DNA from: Geotrypetes seraphini
Lineage: Eukaryota; Chordata; Amphibia; Gymnophiona; Dermophiidae
Direction: 5' to 3'
DNA length: 64,000 bases
Assembly (NCBI RefSeq): GCF_902459505.1
Contig: NC_047084.1
Span: forward strand, 482,586,023-482,650,022
Shown here: positions 20,035-30,809 of the stretch, in pieces
Numbering within the stretch: the stretch's first letter is position 1
Layout of the letters: each line of letters begins with the position of its first letter
Program-made: the position numbers and the translations under genes
Notes under the pieces: model-generated
What the model saw: the letters and a program-made list of their open reading frames with translations, nothing else
The model's database searches: none
Told to the model about the DNA's origin: nothing

Positions 20035-21140
20035 TTGGCCATTATTGAAACAGGTATAGCCTTAAGCATCTTGTTTGTGGCCCCCAGATATTTTTACACT
20101 GCTCTGTTATTGCAGAAATTCATCCAAATCATAAGCACACTCTAGTCCTATCCAAAACACTCCCCCCACCACACTCCTTCGAGATTTAAACACCCTGTGG
20201 ACAAACTGGAGAAAAATGTCTTTAAAATGAGTATCAAAAATAGTTGTGAAAAATAAGACCATCTTCCACTTTATGCCATTTTTCTATTTTGAAAATAAGC
20301 TCCTTAATCACCTCATTTCTTGTTGTCATTCTATATGATTTATAAATACTGTGTGTTAAATAGCACTGGTCTCAATACAGATCCCTGGGGCACTCCACCA
20401 TTCACTCCCCTCCACTGAAAGAAATGGCCATTTATTCCTACCCTCTATTTTTTTTATCCATTAACCAGTTTCTAATCCACAACAGAACACTGCCTCCTAT
20501 CCCATGACTGTTTAATCTTCTCAGGAATCTTCCATAAGGGACTTTGTCAAACGCTTTCTGAAAATCTAGATATTCTACATCAACTGGCTCACCTTTATCC
20601 ACATATTTATTTATGCCTTCAAGGAAATGAAGCAAATTGGTGAGGCAAGACTTCTCTTCGGTGAATCCATGTTGACTCTGTCCCATTCAATCATAATTGT
20701 CTATGTGTTGTACAATTTTATTCTTTATAATTGTTTTCACTATTTTGCCAAGCACTGATGTTATTTCCCAGATCACCCCTGAAACCCTTTGTAAAATCTG
20801 GCATTGCATTTTCAGTCTTCAGGTACGATAGATTATTTTAATGTCAGGTTACAGATCACCAAGAACAGATCTAAAATGTCATGTTTGAGTTCTTTCAGTA
20901 TTCCAGGGTATATACCATCTGGTCCAGATGATTTACTATTCCTTAATTTGTTGATTTGGCTCAGTACATCTTCCAGGTTCATTGAGATTTCTTTCAGTTC
21001 CTCCACATCGTCACCCTTGAGAACCATTTCTGGTACAGGTAGATCTCTTACCTCTTCTTCAGTAAAGACCAAAGCAAATAATTCATTCAGTTTCTCTACT
21101 GTGGCCTTGTCATCCCTGAATGCCCCTTTTACTCCTTGAT

Positions 21141-22165
21141 TGCTTTATTCCTTTTCATTTTAATCTAATCAACTTTTTATCCCCTTCTCTTATCCCCTAG
21201 TTTTCACATTCCCATCTTCCTATTCCCTTTTATCTGCTCCCCATTACCACATTTCTACCCTCATTATTCTCCTCGCACTCATCTCCTTCACAACTCTCTC
21301 ACACAGATTCACCATTTTTAGCATCACCTTCCTAATCCTTTATTCCACCCTTGTAACCCAGCATTTCTTTCCTTTCGTTCTCTCTTTTTCTCTCCCTCTC
21401 TCATACCCACAAGTCCAACATTTCTCCTTTCTGCTCTTCTAACTCTTCCTTCTAAGTCTGACATCTCTCCCTCCCTCCACCTTCTGACCCCGAGTCTATA
21501 TCCCTTCCACCTTTTCCTAGCTCTTCTCCCCTTCTGCTATCTCTGAGTTGTTCATCTCTCCCCACCTTGCCCCCTCCACCAGGTCCATCTATCCCTTTCC
21601 ATTTCCCCCTCCATCAATTTCATCTCTCCGTCTTCACATTTTGCCCTCCTCCACCAAGTCCATCTCTCTCTCCCCCCCATTTTCCCCTCCACCAAGTCTA
21701 TCTCTAGCCCCTCCCCCATTTCCCCCTCCACCAGGTCCATCTCTTTCTCACCATTTTCCCCCTCCACCATTTTCTCCCTCTTCCCCTTTCACACTGTCTA
21801 CCATCTCTCCCTGACCCCCTTTCATCCCTTTTGCCATCTCTCCCTCTCCTTCCCCCTCTGTCCTTTCCCAAGGTCATTTCTTCCTCTCCTACCCCTTCTG
21901 TCCTCCCCAAAGTCCATTTCTCTCTATTCCCCTTCTACCCTCTCTGCCTTCTCTCCCTGTCCCTTCTAGCCCCTCTGTCCTCTCCATCTATCTCCCGAAT
22001 CTGACATCTATCGCTCCCTTCCTCCCTCCCTTACCCCATCCCTGAGTCTATCTTTCTCTCCTTTCCTCACTTGAGTCCTTCGCTCACTTTTCCCACTCCC
22101 TCTCTTGAGTCCAATATCTATCTTTGTAATTTTGAAAAGGCGGGATAACAAATTTTTAATAAACT
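21141..22165. repeat. Pyrimidine-rich tract, then a LINE tail
   Basis: About 900 bases are almost only C and T on the plus strand, with loosely repeated words such as CCCCCTCCACCAGGTCCATC around 21570-21750. The frames here are low-complexity. At 22118-22165 the plus strand has GGCGGGATAACAAATTTTTA and ATAAACTT, the 3' tail of an L2-like LINE. The tract resembles the interior of the hAT element at 55319-56908. Confidence 0.55.
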
Positions 22166-22186
22166 TGAAATCTGGCACTGTTGAGG

Positions 22187-22510
22187 GAGTGACATCTTGC
22201 TGCTGGCCCTCTCTGCTGCTTCCCTTCCCAGCATCTAATGCTTTCACCCTTCTCCCCCTAATAGCCGTTTTTCCCATTCTTCCCCACCCCTGGATCTACC
22301 TTTAGTTGTCTGTAAAAGTTGCCAGGCAGCAGCGATTCCCTGCGCCTTCTCTCCAGGGATGAGAAGGGGGTGGGGGGGGGGGAGAGAATGGCAAAGATGC
22401 CGATTGGGAGGAGAAGGGTGAAAGCATTAGATGCCGAGAAGGGGAGCAGCAGAGAAAACCAACCAGCAGGTAGACTAGCCAGCAGCAAGTTGCTGCTCCC
22501 TCAAGAATGC
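22187..22510. repeat. Imperfect palindrome, probable MITE
   Basis: GAGTGACATCTTGCTGC at the left and GCTGCTCCCTCAAGAATGCC at the right, with GCATCTAATGCTTTCACCC facing GGGTGAAAGCATTAGATGC. The arms are about 80 bp around an unpaired centre. Target duplications are not recognisable. Confidence 0.6.
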
Positions 22511-22906
22511 CATCTGAGGTCGTCGCCTCAGTTGGCTTAATTATAGGGCCGCCCCTGGTTGTGTCGATCCCCACCCCTGAAATGTTCACAGTCCTGTTGT
22601 GAATTAGTGGAGCACCAGGTTGGTGATGCAGGTGAAAGGTTTTGCCTGCAACTTTGCTGATTTTAATAAAAACAAAAAGGGTTTCTGTGGCAAAACTTAA
22701 GGATTTTTTTTATTTCTTTATTCATTTTAAAGCCATAAGTAAATACAAAATAAAATACAATCATAGAATTCTATTATAGTTACAATTATAATCTATGACA
22801 AAAAAGGATTATCACCCCCCCCCCCCCCATAATTATATCTAAGAACTACACTCAAATTGAGAATTGAAAAAAAAAATTCCAACCCGCCCCCCCACCCTGG
22901 ACGTGT

Positions 22907-23718
22907 ATGACCAAAGGGCATAATCAGCAATCACTCTTTGCAAAATTTTGTCAATGGCTCTCAAATCTTCAGAAACTTCTTATAATATCCCTGATATATG
23001 GCCATATTACGTTCCATGTTAAAAACATGACAGAGAGACTCCCACCAAAAGGAATAGTTCAGTCTATCCCAGTTTTTCCAATTCCTTAGAATAATCTGTA
23101 AGGCAACCCCTGTCATAATAAATAGAAGTTTATTATTATGGGATGATATTTGGCTTTTAGCTCTCATCATAGTGCCAAATAGCACAGTGTCATATGTTAG
23201 TAGTGGATTTTCCATTACTTTGTTTACCTGATCCCAAATGGATCTCCAAAATTGAAGTATCAAGGGATAATAAAATAATAAATGACCTAATGTCCCAGAT
23301 TCGAGATGACAGTGCCAACACCTATTAGACTTGGAATATCTAATTTCTGTAACCGAACTGGGGTCCAAACTGCTCTATGTAACAACAACAACAAAAAAAA
23401 ACAAGTTTGTCTCATAGATGTAGACACCGTACATTTCATCCTTCAAGTCCAAATTCGTGGCCATTGAGACACAGTAATCTGATGCTTTATCTCAATGCTC
23501 CAAATGTCACGAAGACCAGTTTTTGGTTTCGTATTCAAAAATCCAGATATTAATTTATACCACTGAGCAGCCTGGTGACCCAGGAAATCTACCTGGAAGC
23601 ACAGGAATGGCAAACTATACTGATTTTTAAGATTTTTCCAGTCAGGGAACCCCTCCTGAATGGCCTGCCTCAACTGCAACCACCTATAACTTTGAGTTTG
23701 AGTATTCAAATGATTCAA
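22907..23718 (-). pseudogene. L1 ORF2 C-terminal region
   Basis: Frames 23443-23718 (YRWLQLRQAIQEGFPDWKN, LGHQAAQWYKLISGFL) and 22961-23368 (RCWHCHLESGTLGHLLFY, FWRSIWDQVNK, MMRAKSQISSHNNKLL) are the post-RT region of L1. CWHC is the beginning of the C-terminal zinc-knuckle-like motif. A closely similar copy is at 52044-52702. A stop or shift separates the two frames near 23400. Confidence 0.85.
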
Positions 23719-24462
23719 ACCTTGTATAGTTCCCCTTATGCAAGATTATACATAAATAATATGTTTTCGGAGCGTTTCTGTCTGGAGAGGGGAGTTAGAC
23801 AAGGATGTCCGTTATCTCCTTTGCTGTTTGATATTCAACAGGCAATGGAGATCCAGGGTATTCCTTACGTAGGTCGAGAATACAAGGTCTCTGCTTATGC
23901 AGATGACATATTGCTGCATTTGCGGAATCCTGAAACAACCATTCCACATTTACTAGATTTGATTGAAAGATTTGGAAAATTTTCAAGATATAAAATAAAT
24001 TTGAGTAAACCAGAGATTTTTCCGCTTAATGTACATTGTCAAAAAGGATTGTTTGATTTATTCCCCTTTCTTTGGAAGGAAGAGGGTACAAAGTATCTAG
24101 GAATTTGGATTTACAAAACGCTGGAAGAAACGAGGACAGTAAATGAAAAATCTTTATTGCAAAAGGTCATGGAGATGTGTGAGCAATGGAACCCATTATA
24201 TCTGTCTTGGTGGGGGAGAGTTCAGACGGTGAAAATGATGATTTTGCCTGTGGTTTGTTACCAAATGGGTATGTTACCAGTGTTTTTTCAGGGGTCCTTT
24301 TACAAAAAATTAAATAGTATTCTTACAAAATTTATTTGGCTGGGGAAAGCAGCAAGAATTGCTTTAGTATCCTTACAAAAGCCAATTGTGGAGGGTGGAG
24401 TAAATTTACCAAATTTTTATAGGTATCATCAAGCCCATATAATGCGTCAGGGTATGTACTAG
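23719..24462 (+). pseudogene. L1 reverse transcriptase, inverted segment
   Basis: The reading frame enters at about 23719 with TLYSSPYARLYINNMFSE and continues with RGVRQGCPLSPLLFDI, SAYADDILL (YADD at 23896-23907), SRYKINLSKPEIFPLNV, KYLGIWIYK and WWGRVQTVKMMILPVV, all typical of L1 RT and thumb. It is open to 24462. The codons before 23719 in the same frame are antisense of the other segment and do not belong to it. The remainder follows at 24520-24723 in another frame. Confidence 0.9.
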
Positions 24463-24827
24463 GTCCTCCCCGAGCTTATGGAAAATCTTCCAGACTGGTT
24501 ATGGTTGGAATGGTAACTCATGTCTCCATTGAGATTGTGTCACGTTTTGCGAATCAAGATGCCTAGGCTGTATAAGGACAATAGAATTTTAATGGACACT
24601 TGGAAGACATTAAAATTTATTACTAATTTAACAGATATTCCAATTCATAAATCCACTTGTCAGTCCCTTTGGTTGAACCCCAAGATTCAAATTGGCAGGT
24701 TTAAGGTCATCTGGAAGTACTAGATGAAGGCGGGCATACATTCTTTAGACGATGTAGTATCAGACGGAAAGCTGCTTGAGTTTGCATGACTGTAAACAAA
24801 AATTTGGTATTGCAAAACTTAAGGATT

Positions 24828-25334
24828 AACATCTGCATTTCTCATGCAGGAAATGGAGCTCCGGGGCATAATTATGGGCTATATTTGAATTATAATGTCA
24901 GTAGATCGGATTGCTTCCAGTAACTTTTAAAAAATACTGTAAAGGCTTTCCTTGTGTATCACTATTTTGCAATGATAATGATACCCTGATTAGTTACAAG
25001 AAAAGAGAACCAATGCAAATTGTGTTTCTTTGTAATCGCAGAAGCAGATACTCAGCTCTCTCAGTTTCACATTCACTATTTCTGCTTGTATTTGAACTGT
25101 GCTCTGTATATGTATGCTGTATGAGCTCGTGCCATTCTGAAGGGTGCAGCTCAAGAGCGTGTTCTATTTTGGGCATGGAGGGACTGCTATTGAATTTTTT
25201 TCTTTTTTTTTAAAATATAAAGGACAGTGAAATCTGGAGAGAATGTCACACTTTCAGAGCAGTAACTCATTTTGTGCCCACATCATTTGCCTTCCTAACC
25301 ACTAACAGAGTTAACCCTTATAAAGTGTAAGGAT
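24828..25334. other. No recognised feature
   Basis: AT-rich, with a 100-codon frame at 24911-25213 that resembles no protein known to me. I do not call it a gene. Confidence 0.4.
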
Positions 25335-25540
25335 CATTTGACTTACTGCTTTTCTCTGGTACAACCAAAACAGTTTACATGCTATACGTGCTGTATATAG
25401 GTCCCTTGTGGGCTCACAATCTAACATTTTGTAACTGGAGCAATGGAAGTTTGACTAACTTTCCCAGAGTCACAAGGGGCTGCAGTGGGAATTAGACTCC
25501 TGGTTCTCACCCTCCACTGATCTAATCATTTGCCATTTTT
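25335..25540 (-). mobile_element. SINE body fragment
   Basis: The antisense reads GCAGCCCCTTGTGACTCTGG, then GATTGTGAGCCCACAAGGGA and GTAAACTGTTTTGGTTGTAC, the body and tail of the tRNA-derived SINE. The tRNA-like head is lost or unrecognisable. Old copy. Confidence 0.55.
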
Positions 25541-25663
25541 GTCTTAGGGACATCTCAAACCCATTTTCAAGAGATGATGGAGACTTCAGTGGCCTCCTGA
25601 ATGTACTGTTTCTCCAGTTCCACTTTGTCTAAGTGCCCTTTGCTATTCATGAAATTCAATCTC

Positions 25664-25775
25664 AGAACATGAAAGCTGTCGTACTGGATCAGCCCCAGGG
25701 TCTGTCCAGCCCAGCATCCTATCTCTGACAGTCCTCATCTCCAGTAATTAAGAAGTAACCAGCAGATCTTAATGG
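25664..25775 (-). mobile_element. CR1 3' untranslated fragment
   Basis: GTACTGGATCAGCCCCAGGG followed by CCAGCCCAGCATCCTATCTC is the antisense of the CR1 3' end (sense: gene end, then GGATGCTGGGCT and a tail of TTCTATG units). Compare 53613 and 57066. Confidence 0.6.
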
Positions 25776-26187
25776 GGAAATTCATTTTGTGTTGCTTACT
25801 CCCAAAAGGAAAACATGGTGATTTCTCGTTTCATAAAAAAAATAAAATCTAGTGACACGAACAATTAATTACTTATAGTTTCTTTGGGAAAAAAAATATG
25901 TAAGGCAATAGGTTATCACAAAAAAATGAATATATGGAACACATTCAACAACAGAGATCATTGATAGATACGACCATGCACAATCCAGCAATGTTGCTTA
26001 GCTCTACAAATCATCATGGCGCAGCCAAAAACCCTCTATAATATTTGTACCCAGTCCCCAGAGAATCCTCTGATTGGTAAGGCAGATTCGTGGAGCTACA
26101 GAACAATTTTTGCCTTTCAAAAGGTCCAGGGGACTCGGGGTGGTGGTGGAGGGGGTGGGGGGTGAGGCACAAACCCGATCTCCAAGA
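25776..26187. other. No recognised feature
   Basis: AT-rich, then a G-rich stretch at 26130-26165. Nothing assignable. Confidence 0.4.
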
Positions 26188-26555
26188 CTCTGTACTAGTG
26201 CTGCCCAATTCACAATTCAAATTGAATTGGTTTGAATCGATTCAAAAACAAAAAAAATTGGCCTTCAGATTCGGCGACTGACCCTCCCCCCTCCCCCCAA
26301 AAAAGAAGGATCGGCAGCACTGCCTCTTGCAGGCCGGCTGCTGCCGCTCCTGCTTTAGAGGGCGAGTGGGGAGTGTCAGTCGGGAAGTGCTTCTGTCCGG
26401 CTTCCCCCCTGGCCTCCCAGCATCAATTTACCTAATTTCAGCAGCCTGCATAAGATCGCTAATGCTAGCAATCTTTGCAAGCTGCCATAGGTCTTCTGAG
26501 CTGCCTTCTCTCTGTCGTGGTCCCGCCCCTCCTCTGATGTCAGAGAAGGGGCGGG

Positions 26556-27633
26556 ACATAGAAACATAGAAGATGACGGCAGAAAAGGGCTACAGCCCAT
26601 CAAGTCTGCCCACTCTGCTTACCCACCCCCTGTCTATGCCCTAATGACCCAATTTCCTTATCTTGACCCTCGTAGGGATCCCACATGGGTATCCCATTTA
26701 TTCTTAAAGTCTGGCACGCTGTCTGCCTCGATCACCTGCACTGGAAGCTTGTTCCAATGATCAACCACTCTCTCTGTGAAGAAATACTTTCTGGTGTCGC
26801 CATGAAATTTTCCGCCCCTGAGTTTGAGCTGGTGCCCTCTTGTGGCCGAGGGTCCCTTGAGAAAGAAAATATCATCTTCCACTTCGACACGTCCCGTGAG
26901 GTACTTAAATGTTTCGATCATGTCTCCCCTCTCCCTACGTTCCTCAAGAGTGTAGAGCTGCAATTTGTTCAGTCTCTCTTCGTACGAGAGACCCTTGAGC
27001 CCCGAGATCATCCTGGTGGCCGTCCGCTGAACCGATTCAATTCTGCGCACATCTTTACTGTAATGTGGCCTCCAGAATTGCACACAGTACTCCAGATGAG
27101 GTCTCACCATGGCCCTGTACAACGGCATTATGACTTCAGGTTTCTGTTGATACAACCCAATATCTGCCTTGCCTTAGATGAAGCCTTCTCCACTTGATTG
27201 GCAGTTTTCATGTCTGCACTGATGATTACTCCTAAATCTCGTTCTGCTGAAGTCCTAGTTAAAGTTTCTCCGTTCAAGAAGTACGTCCTGCATGGATTTC
27301 CGCTTCCGAGGTACATGACCTTACATTTCTTAGCATTGAAGCCTAGCTGCCAGGTTGAGGACCAACTTTCCAATGTAAGCAGGTCCTGCGCCATATAATT
27401 CTGTAAACTGCATTCACTTACTATATTACATAGTTTGGCGTCATCGGCGAATAGTGTTATTTTACCTTGAAGCCCTTGAGTCAGATCCCCTATGAATATG
27501 TTGAAAAGGAGTGGACCCAGGACCGAGCCCTGCGGCACTCCACTGGTCACCTCCGATGTTTTAGAGAGGGTACCATTAACCACCACCCTCTGAAGTCTGC
27601 CACTCAGCCAATCATTGACCCATGCAGTTAGTT
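26556..27633 (-). mobile_element. CR1 LINE, 5'-truncated, in the loop of a palindrome
   Basis: Frames 27128-27586 (SEVTSGVPQGSVLGPLLFN, FADDAKLCN, KCKVMYLGSGN) and 26658-27155 (PEVIMPLYRAMVRPHLEYC, RTATRMISGLKGLSYEER, FFTERVVDHWNKLPVQV) cover the reverse transcriptase from motif B on to the C-terminus; a single frame change joins them near 27130-27155. Upstream WVNDWLSGRLQRV is also visible. The tail is CTATGTTTCTATGT. The flanks GGGAC on both sides (26553-26557 and 27634-27638) are consistent with a short duplication. It is well preserved and probably one of the younger CR1 copies here. Confidence 0.92.
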
Positions 27634-27744
27634 AGGGACTGCGGCAGAGAGAAGACAGATCAGAAGACCTATAGCAGCTTCACTAGCGATCTAATGCAGG
27701 CTGCTGAAATTAGGTAAATTGATGCCGGGAGGCCAGGGGGAACA

Positions 27745-27860
27745 CGCAGGCCTTCCGGGGGGGGGGGGGGGGAAGGGTGCAGTCCTTCAGGGGTGGGGTG
27801 TAGGTCTTCAGGGGTGGACAGACCTACAGGGGGGGACAGACCTTCAGGGGAGGGGGCCTT
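27745..27860. repeat. G-rich loose tandem repeat
   Basis: A run of Gs at 27758-27772 and repeated GACAGACCTTCAGGGG-like units. It is inside the hAT-like element and gives glycine- or proline-rich frames without meaning. Confidence 0.6.
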
Positions 27861-27937
27861 GGTGTAGAAGTACAAGGAAGGAGGGAGGGAAGGGGGGTTC
27901 AAAGAGACATGCATATGCCGGACTTTGAGGGAAAGAA

Positions 27938-28200
27938 ATAATTACATTACATTACATTAGGGATTTCTATTCCACCATTACCTTGCAGTTCAAGGCGGAT
28001 TACAAAAGAATTATCCAAGATGTATTACAATAAGAACTTACAAAAAAAAAATTGGTCATTTTCAAAAGGAGTTACAAATGGGTAAGGTTATTTGTTTGGG
28101 GTAGTTGGCTTTAGTGAGAGGTGGAGTTTGAGACTTGCGGTATTATTTCTTTTTTCAGAGTTTTCTTGAAGAGTATGGCCTTTATTTCTTTTCTAAAAGT
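27938..28200 (-). mobile_element. L2-like LINE, 3' end with ATGTA-type tail
   Basis: The antisense reads DPSLDYKTFRKEIKAILFKK, then TTTGTAATCCGCCTTGAACT and TGGTGGAATAGAAATCCC and four ATGTA units (27943-27960). Same subfamily as 2113-2566. 5'-truncated. Confidence 0.7.
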
Positions 28201-28511
28201 CTTGTAGTCGAGGGATGGGTCTAAAAATAGAGGAGAGGGAGGGAGATGATGGACAATGGGATTTAGGGAGGGAAGGAACAGAAAGGGAGAGAAGTTGGAC
28301 ACAAGGGATGGTATGGAGGGGGATAGAGATGCTGGATAGGAGGGAAGTTGGGAAAAGAAAGGGAGAGATGGTGGACCCTGGAGTGGTGGGGAAGGAGGGA
28401 GAGATGCTGCATGAAAGGGTAGTTGAGAAAAGGAAAGATGCCAGCCCTCTGGGGGATGGAAGGGAAATGGAAGGGAAGGACAGAGATGGCAGATGGATGG
28501 TTAGCATGGAA

Positions 28512-28680
28512 AAAGAAGAAAGAAGGAGACCCTGGCAAGCAAGTTATCAGAAGACAACCAGAGCTTGGGACCAACAAGATTTGAATAATGACCAGACAAC
28601 AAAAGTTAGAAAAAATAATTTTATTTTCTGTTTTGTGATTACAATACGTCAGATTTGAAATGTGTATCCTGCCAGAGCTG
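28512..28680 (-). repeat. Shared inter-transposon block, copy 2
   Basis: On the minus strand: GGATACACATTTCAAATCTG, ATTGTAATCACAAAACAG, TTTTGTTGTCTGGTCATT, TTGTCTTCTGATAAC and CTCCTTCTTTCTTC. Very similar to the copies in the Helitron at 42917-43075 and the second hAT element at 55562-55727. Confidence 0.75.
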
Positions 28681-29032
28681 GTGTTAGACCGCAAATGTGA
28701 GCTAGGATTTAACAGATAGAGGAAAAGTATTTTCTGTTTGTTTACACCACAGCGCTAATGTGGTTAGGAGAAGGCAAAGGGGGTGAAAAGGCTATAAAAG
28801 GGGTGAAGAGGCTATAAAATAAACCCACCAGGATGTTTGAAAAAACAACACCCAAATGGGCAGGAAAATCGAATCGAAAAATCGATTCAATAGGCTGAAT
28901 CGAATTTAAATTTTTTTCCAGAGTCAGGCAGCACTACTGCTCACTTCCTGGTTGGTTCATTTCTGTGAGAGGAGATTCGTGTAAATAAATCCAACCAATG
29001 TACACACTTCCCGTTACATTAATGCGTGTAAT

Positions 29033-30298
29033 CAGTGGCGTATCAAGGGAGGGACGGTCCGCCCCGGGTGCACGCTCCAAGGGGGTGCACAGCCTGCCGG
29101 GTCCGGAAGCTCCTGCGCTGGTGAAAACGGCACCTCAGCACGGCTGCCGTATTTATTCCAGAGCATAAATACGGCAGTCAGGCTGAAGTGCACAAAGGTC
29201 CCGTGATGACAATTACTGCTGCCGCTGCTTCGGAAGAGATAAATGACATCGGAGGGGGATGGACCGGCAGCTGCAGTCATCGTGGGACCTTGCCTCTGCC
29301 GTCCCAGCCCCCCTACGATGTCACTTACCTCTTCCGGAGCAGAGGCAGCAGTAGTCGTCATCGCGAGACCTTGCTGATTTCGATGGAGAGAGAAAGAAGC
29401 ATAGTAGGGTGATGGAAGGAGATAAAGGGGGTCAGGTTGGTATGCAAGGGTGTGGAGGGTGAGAAAGGGGGTCAGGGTGGTATGAAAGCATGGTGAAGGG
29501 TGAGAAAGGGGGTCAGGGTGGTATGGAAGGGTGTGGAGGGTAAGAAAGGGGGTCAGGGTGGTATGGAAGTGTGGTGAAGGGTGAGAAAGGGGGCAGATGC
29601 TGATGGAAGGGGGGGAAGGGAGAGGAGAGAGTGAAATGCCAGCCCATGGGGGTGTGGGAGAGATGGAAGGGGGAGGCATAAAGTTTCTGGAAGGTGAATA
29701 GAAGGAGAAAAGATGCCATATAGAAGGGGCAGAGAGAAGGTAGACAGTGGATAAAAGGAAGAGAATGACAAGAAGATGAGGAAAGCAGAAACCAGAGAAG
29801 ACAAGGTAGAAAAAAATTCTATTTATTATTTTTTTTTTTGCTTGAGGGGAGATGCATTGCTGTTTCTGTGGTGTTGCATTGTATGCAGAGTCCAAATCTT
29901 TGTCTAAGTATTTTTATTCTATCTCCCCATTTACAAAACTGTAGAGCGTTTTTTAGCATTGGCATCTGAGCTGTTACCACCATGGCTAAAAACCACACTA
30001 CATTTTTGTAAAAGGGGAAGGGGTTAGTTTGTGATTACATACTAGATGAAGGTGTTTTCTGTGTTCGAAAGACATGGTTTTCTGTTAGGATTGACCTGTT
30101 CTAGTCTGGCTTGTTTAGTTTTACAATGGGTTTATTGACGTACTGCTCACTGCAGTATGTAAGATGCTGCCTTTTCCTAGGTACACTCTTGTGTGACGTG
30201 TAGATTGTTACTAAAAATCATGTTTTTCATACAGATGGGGGTGGGGGGTGTCAAAAAATGATGAGCCCCGGGTGCCACATATGCTAGGCACGCCACTG
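29033..30298 (+). mobile_element. hAT-like element (CAGTGGCGTA), 1.27 kb
   Basis: Starts CAGTGGCGTATCAAGG and ends GCTAGGCACGCCACTG, with a perfect 8-bp duplication CGTGTAAT (29025-29032 and 30299-30306). It contains a minisatellite (29414-29595), an internal hairpin (GCCGTATTTATTCC against GGAATAAATACGGC-like sequence near 29150) and near the right end a TTTTTCATACAG run that looks like a splice acceptor. No transposase is seen. Confidence 0.85.
29414..29595 (+). repeat. Minisatellite, about 41-bp unit
   Basis: Four to five units of GAGAAAGGGGGTCAGGGTGG plus TATGGAAGGGTGTGGAGG. The antisense frame (29032-29895, 287 codons) reads repeating HTTLTPFLTLH and is a product of the repeat, not a protein. 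Confidence 0.85.
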
Positions 30299-30306
30299 CG
30301 TGTAAT

Positions 30307-30801
30307 TTAACTCTATTTTACTGGACAAACTCAGAGCAACCGCTTGCAAGCCTTTGGTATAAGTATCTTCCTCAAAGTAAATTTCAACCGTATTTATTTT
30401 TGTTCAAGATGTTTAGTTAAAAGCATTCTTCTTTCTGTTAGGAATTCTCTTTACATGGTACTGTACACTACAGCACACCTGTTCGCTCCTCTCTTCAGGG
30501 GACATTAGAGGATACTTCTCTTCCCATAACTTGTCTGAGTTAACTCTTACCCTCCTGCTTGGCTGCAGTCCCACTCTACTGGGCTCCTCAATGAATACAA
30601 GGTGGCAAAAATAGTTCTTTAGGGAAAATCTTCCAGTCTTTCATGTGTGCCCTGGATTCTCCTGTCCAGTCTAATACCAGTAGAATTCCCTCCACTGGGA
30701 ATTCTGTTCTGCCCTGGCAACTGCTCAGGGTAATCCTTGTTCTTCCTTTACCCATAAGGATACACACAATTAATATACATGAGATAAATCTGCATACAGT
30801 A
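30307..30801. other. No recognised feature
   Basis: Nothing assignable. A 99-codon minus-strand frame at 30588-30887 has no recognisable similarity. Confidence 0.4.
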
Positions 30802-30809
30802 CTTCTGTT

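Larger units (their letters stand above)
18738..20304 (+). mobile_element. Long non-autonomous DNA transposon, GAGGGGCATTTTC family, copy A
   Basis: It lies between two CR1 segments that would otherwise be contiguous, so both ends are bounded: GAGGGGCATTTTCGATACGA at the left and CTATTTTGAAAATAAGCTCC at the right, a poor inverted repeat. Without the two elements inserted in it (19300-19635, 19866-20034) it is about 1.06 kb. No transposase is readable, so the superfamily is open. Copy B is at 14930-16518. Confidence 0.72.
18588..21140 (-). mobile_element. CR1 LINE interrupted by transposon copy A
   Basis: Minus-strand order: KLRNSKSSGPDGIYPGILKE (20833-21072), then SQHGFTEEKSCLTNLLHF and DFQKAFDKVPYGRFLRRL (20438-20686), then after the interruption ADDTKLFKVLKMHADSEKL and EDLRKLEDWASKRQKKFN (about 18740-18600). 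These are CR1 reverse transcriptase segments in the right order, with frameshifts between them. The 3' third is missing. The transposon at 18738-20304 sits just upstream of the catalytic ADD. Confidence 0.85.
22706..24811 (-). mobile_element. L1 retrotransposon with inverted 5' half
   Basis: The minus-strand part 22706 to about 23718 is the 3' end of an L1 (T-run at 22705-22711 is its poly-A). The part from about 23719 to 24811 lies in the opposite direction and encodes the reverse transcriptase. In an L1 protein the end of the plus segment (GKLLEF, about 24765) is directly followed by the start of the minus segment (YRWLQLRQAIQEGF, about 23690). A perfect 16-bp duplication GCAAAACTTAAGGATT flanks the whole (22690-22705 and 24812-24827). 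Length and arrangement fit one target-primed insertion with twin priming. Confidence 0.93.
26196..28936 (+). mobile_element. Palindromic hAT-like element (TAGTGCTGCCCAATTC) with insertions
   Basis: Begins TAGTGCTGCCCAATTCAC and ends GTCAGGCAGCACTA. Next to both ends stand GAATCGATTC-like words and AAAAATTGAAT-type sequence, as in its relative at 55319-56908. The flanks CTCTGTAC and CTGCTCAC agree only in part. Two arms of about 110 bp (about 26405-26520 and 27634-27750) are inverted copies; between them sits a CR1. An L2-like tail is inserted at 27938-28200 and the shared block lies at 28512-28680. Confidence 0.75.

Noticed and set aside
23575-23718. N-terminal extension of the L1 frame from its first ATG
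   Set aside because: These codons are antisense of the oppositely oriented L1 segment; the true RT sequence enters only at about 23719.
26685-27197. 170-codon plus-strand frame
   Set aside because: It is the antisense of the CR1 reverse transcriptase; similar shadows occur at 7846-8070 and 50726-51104.
29032-29895. 287-codon minus-strand frame
   Set aside because: Most of it is antisense of a minisatellite and of low-complexity sequence inside a hAT-like element; no domain is recognisable.
30180-30240. Splice-acceptor-like TTTTTCATACAG followed by ATG
   Set aside because: It is inside a transposon with intact ends and target duplication and is followed by no coding frame.
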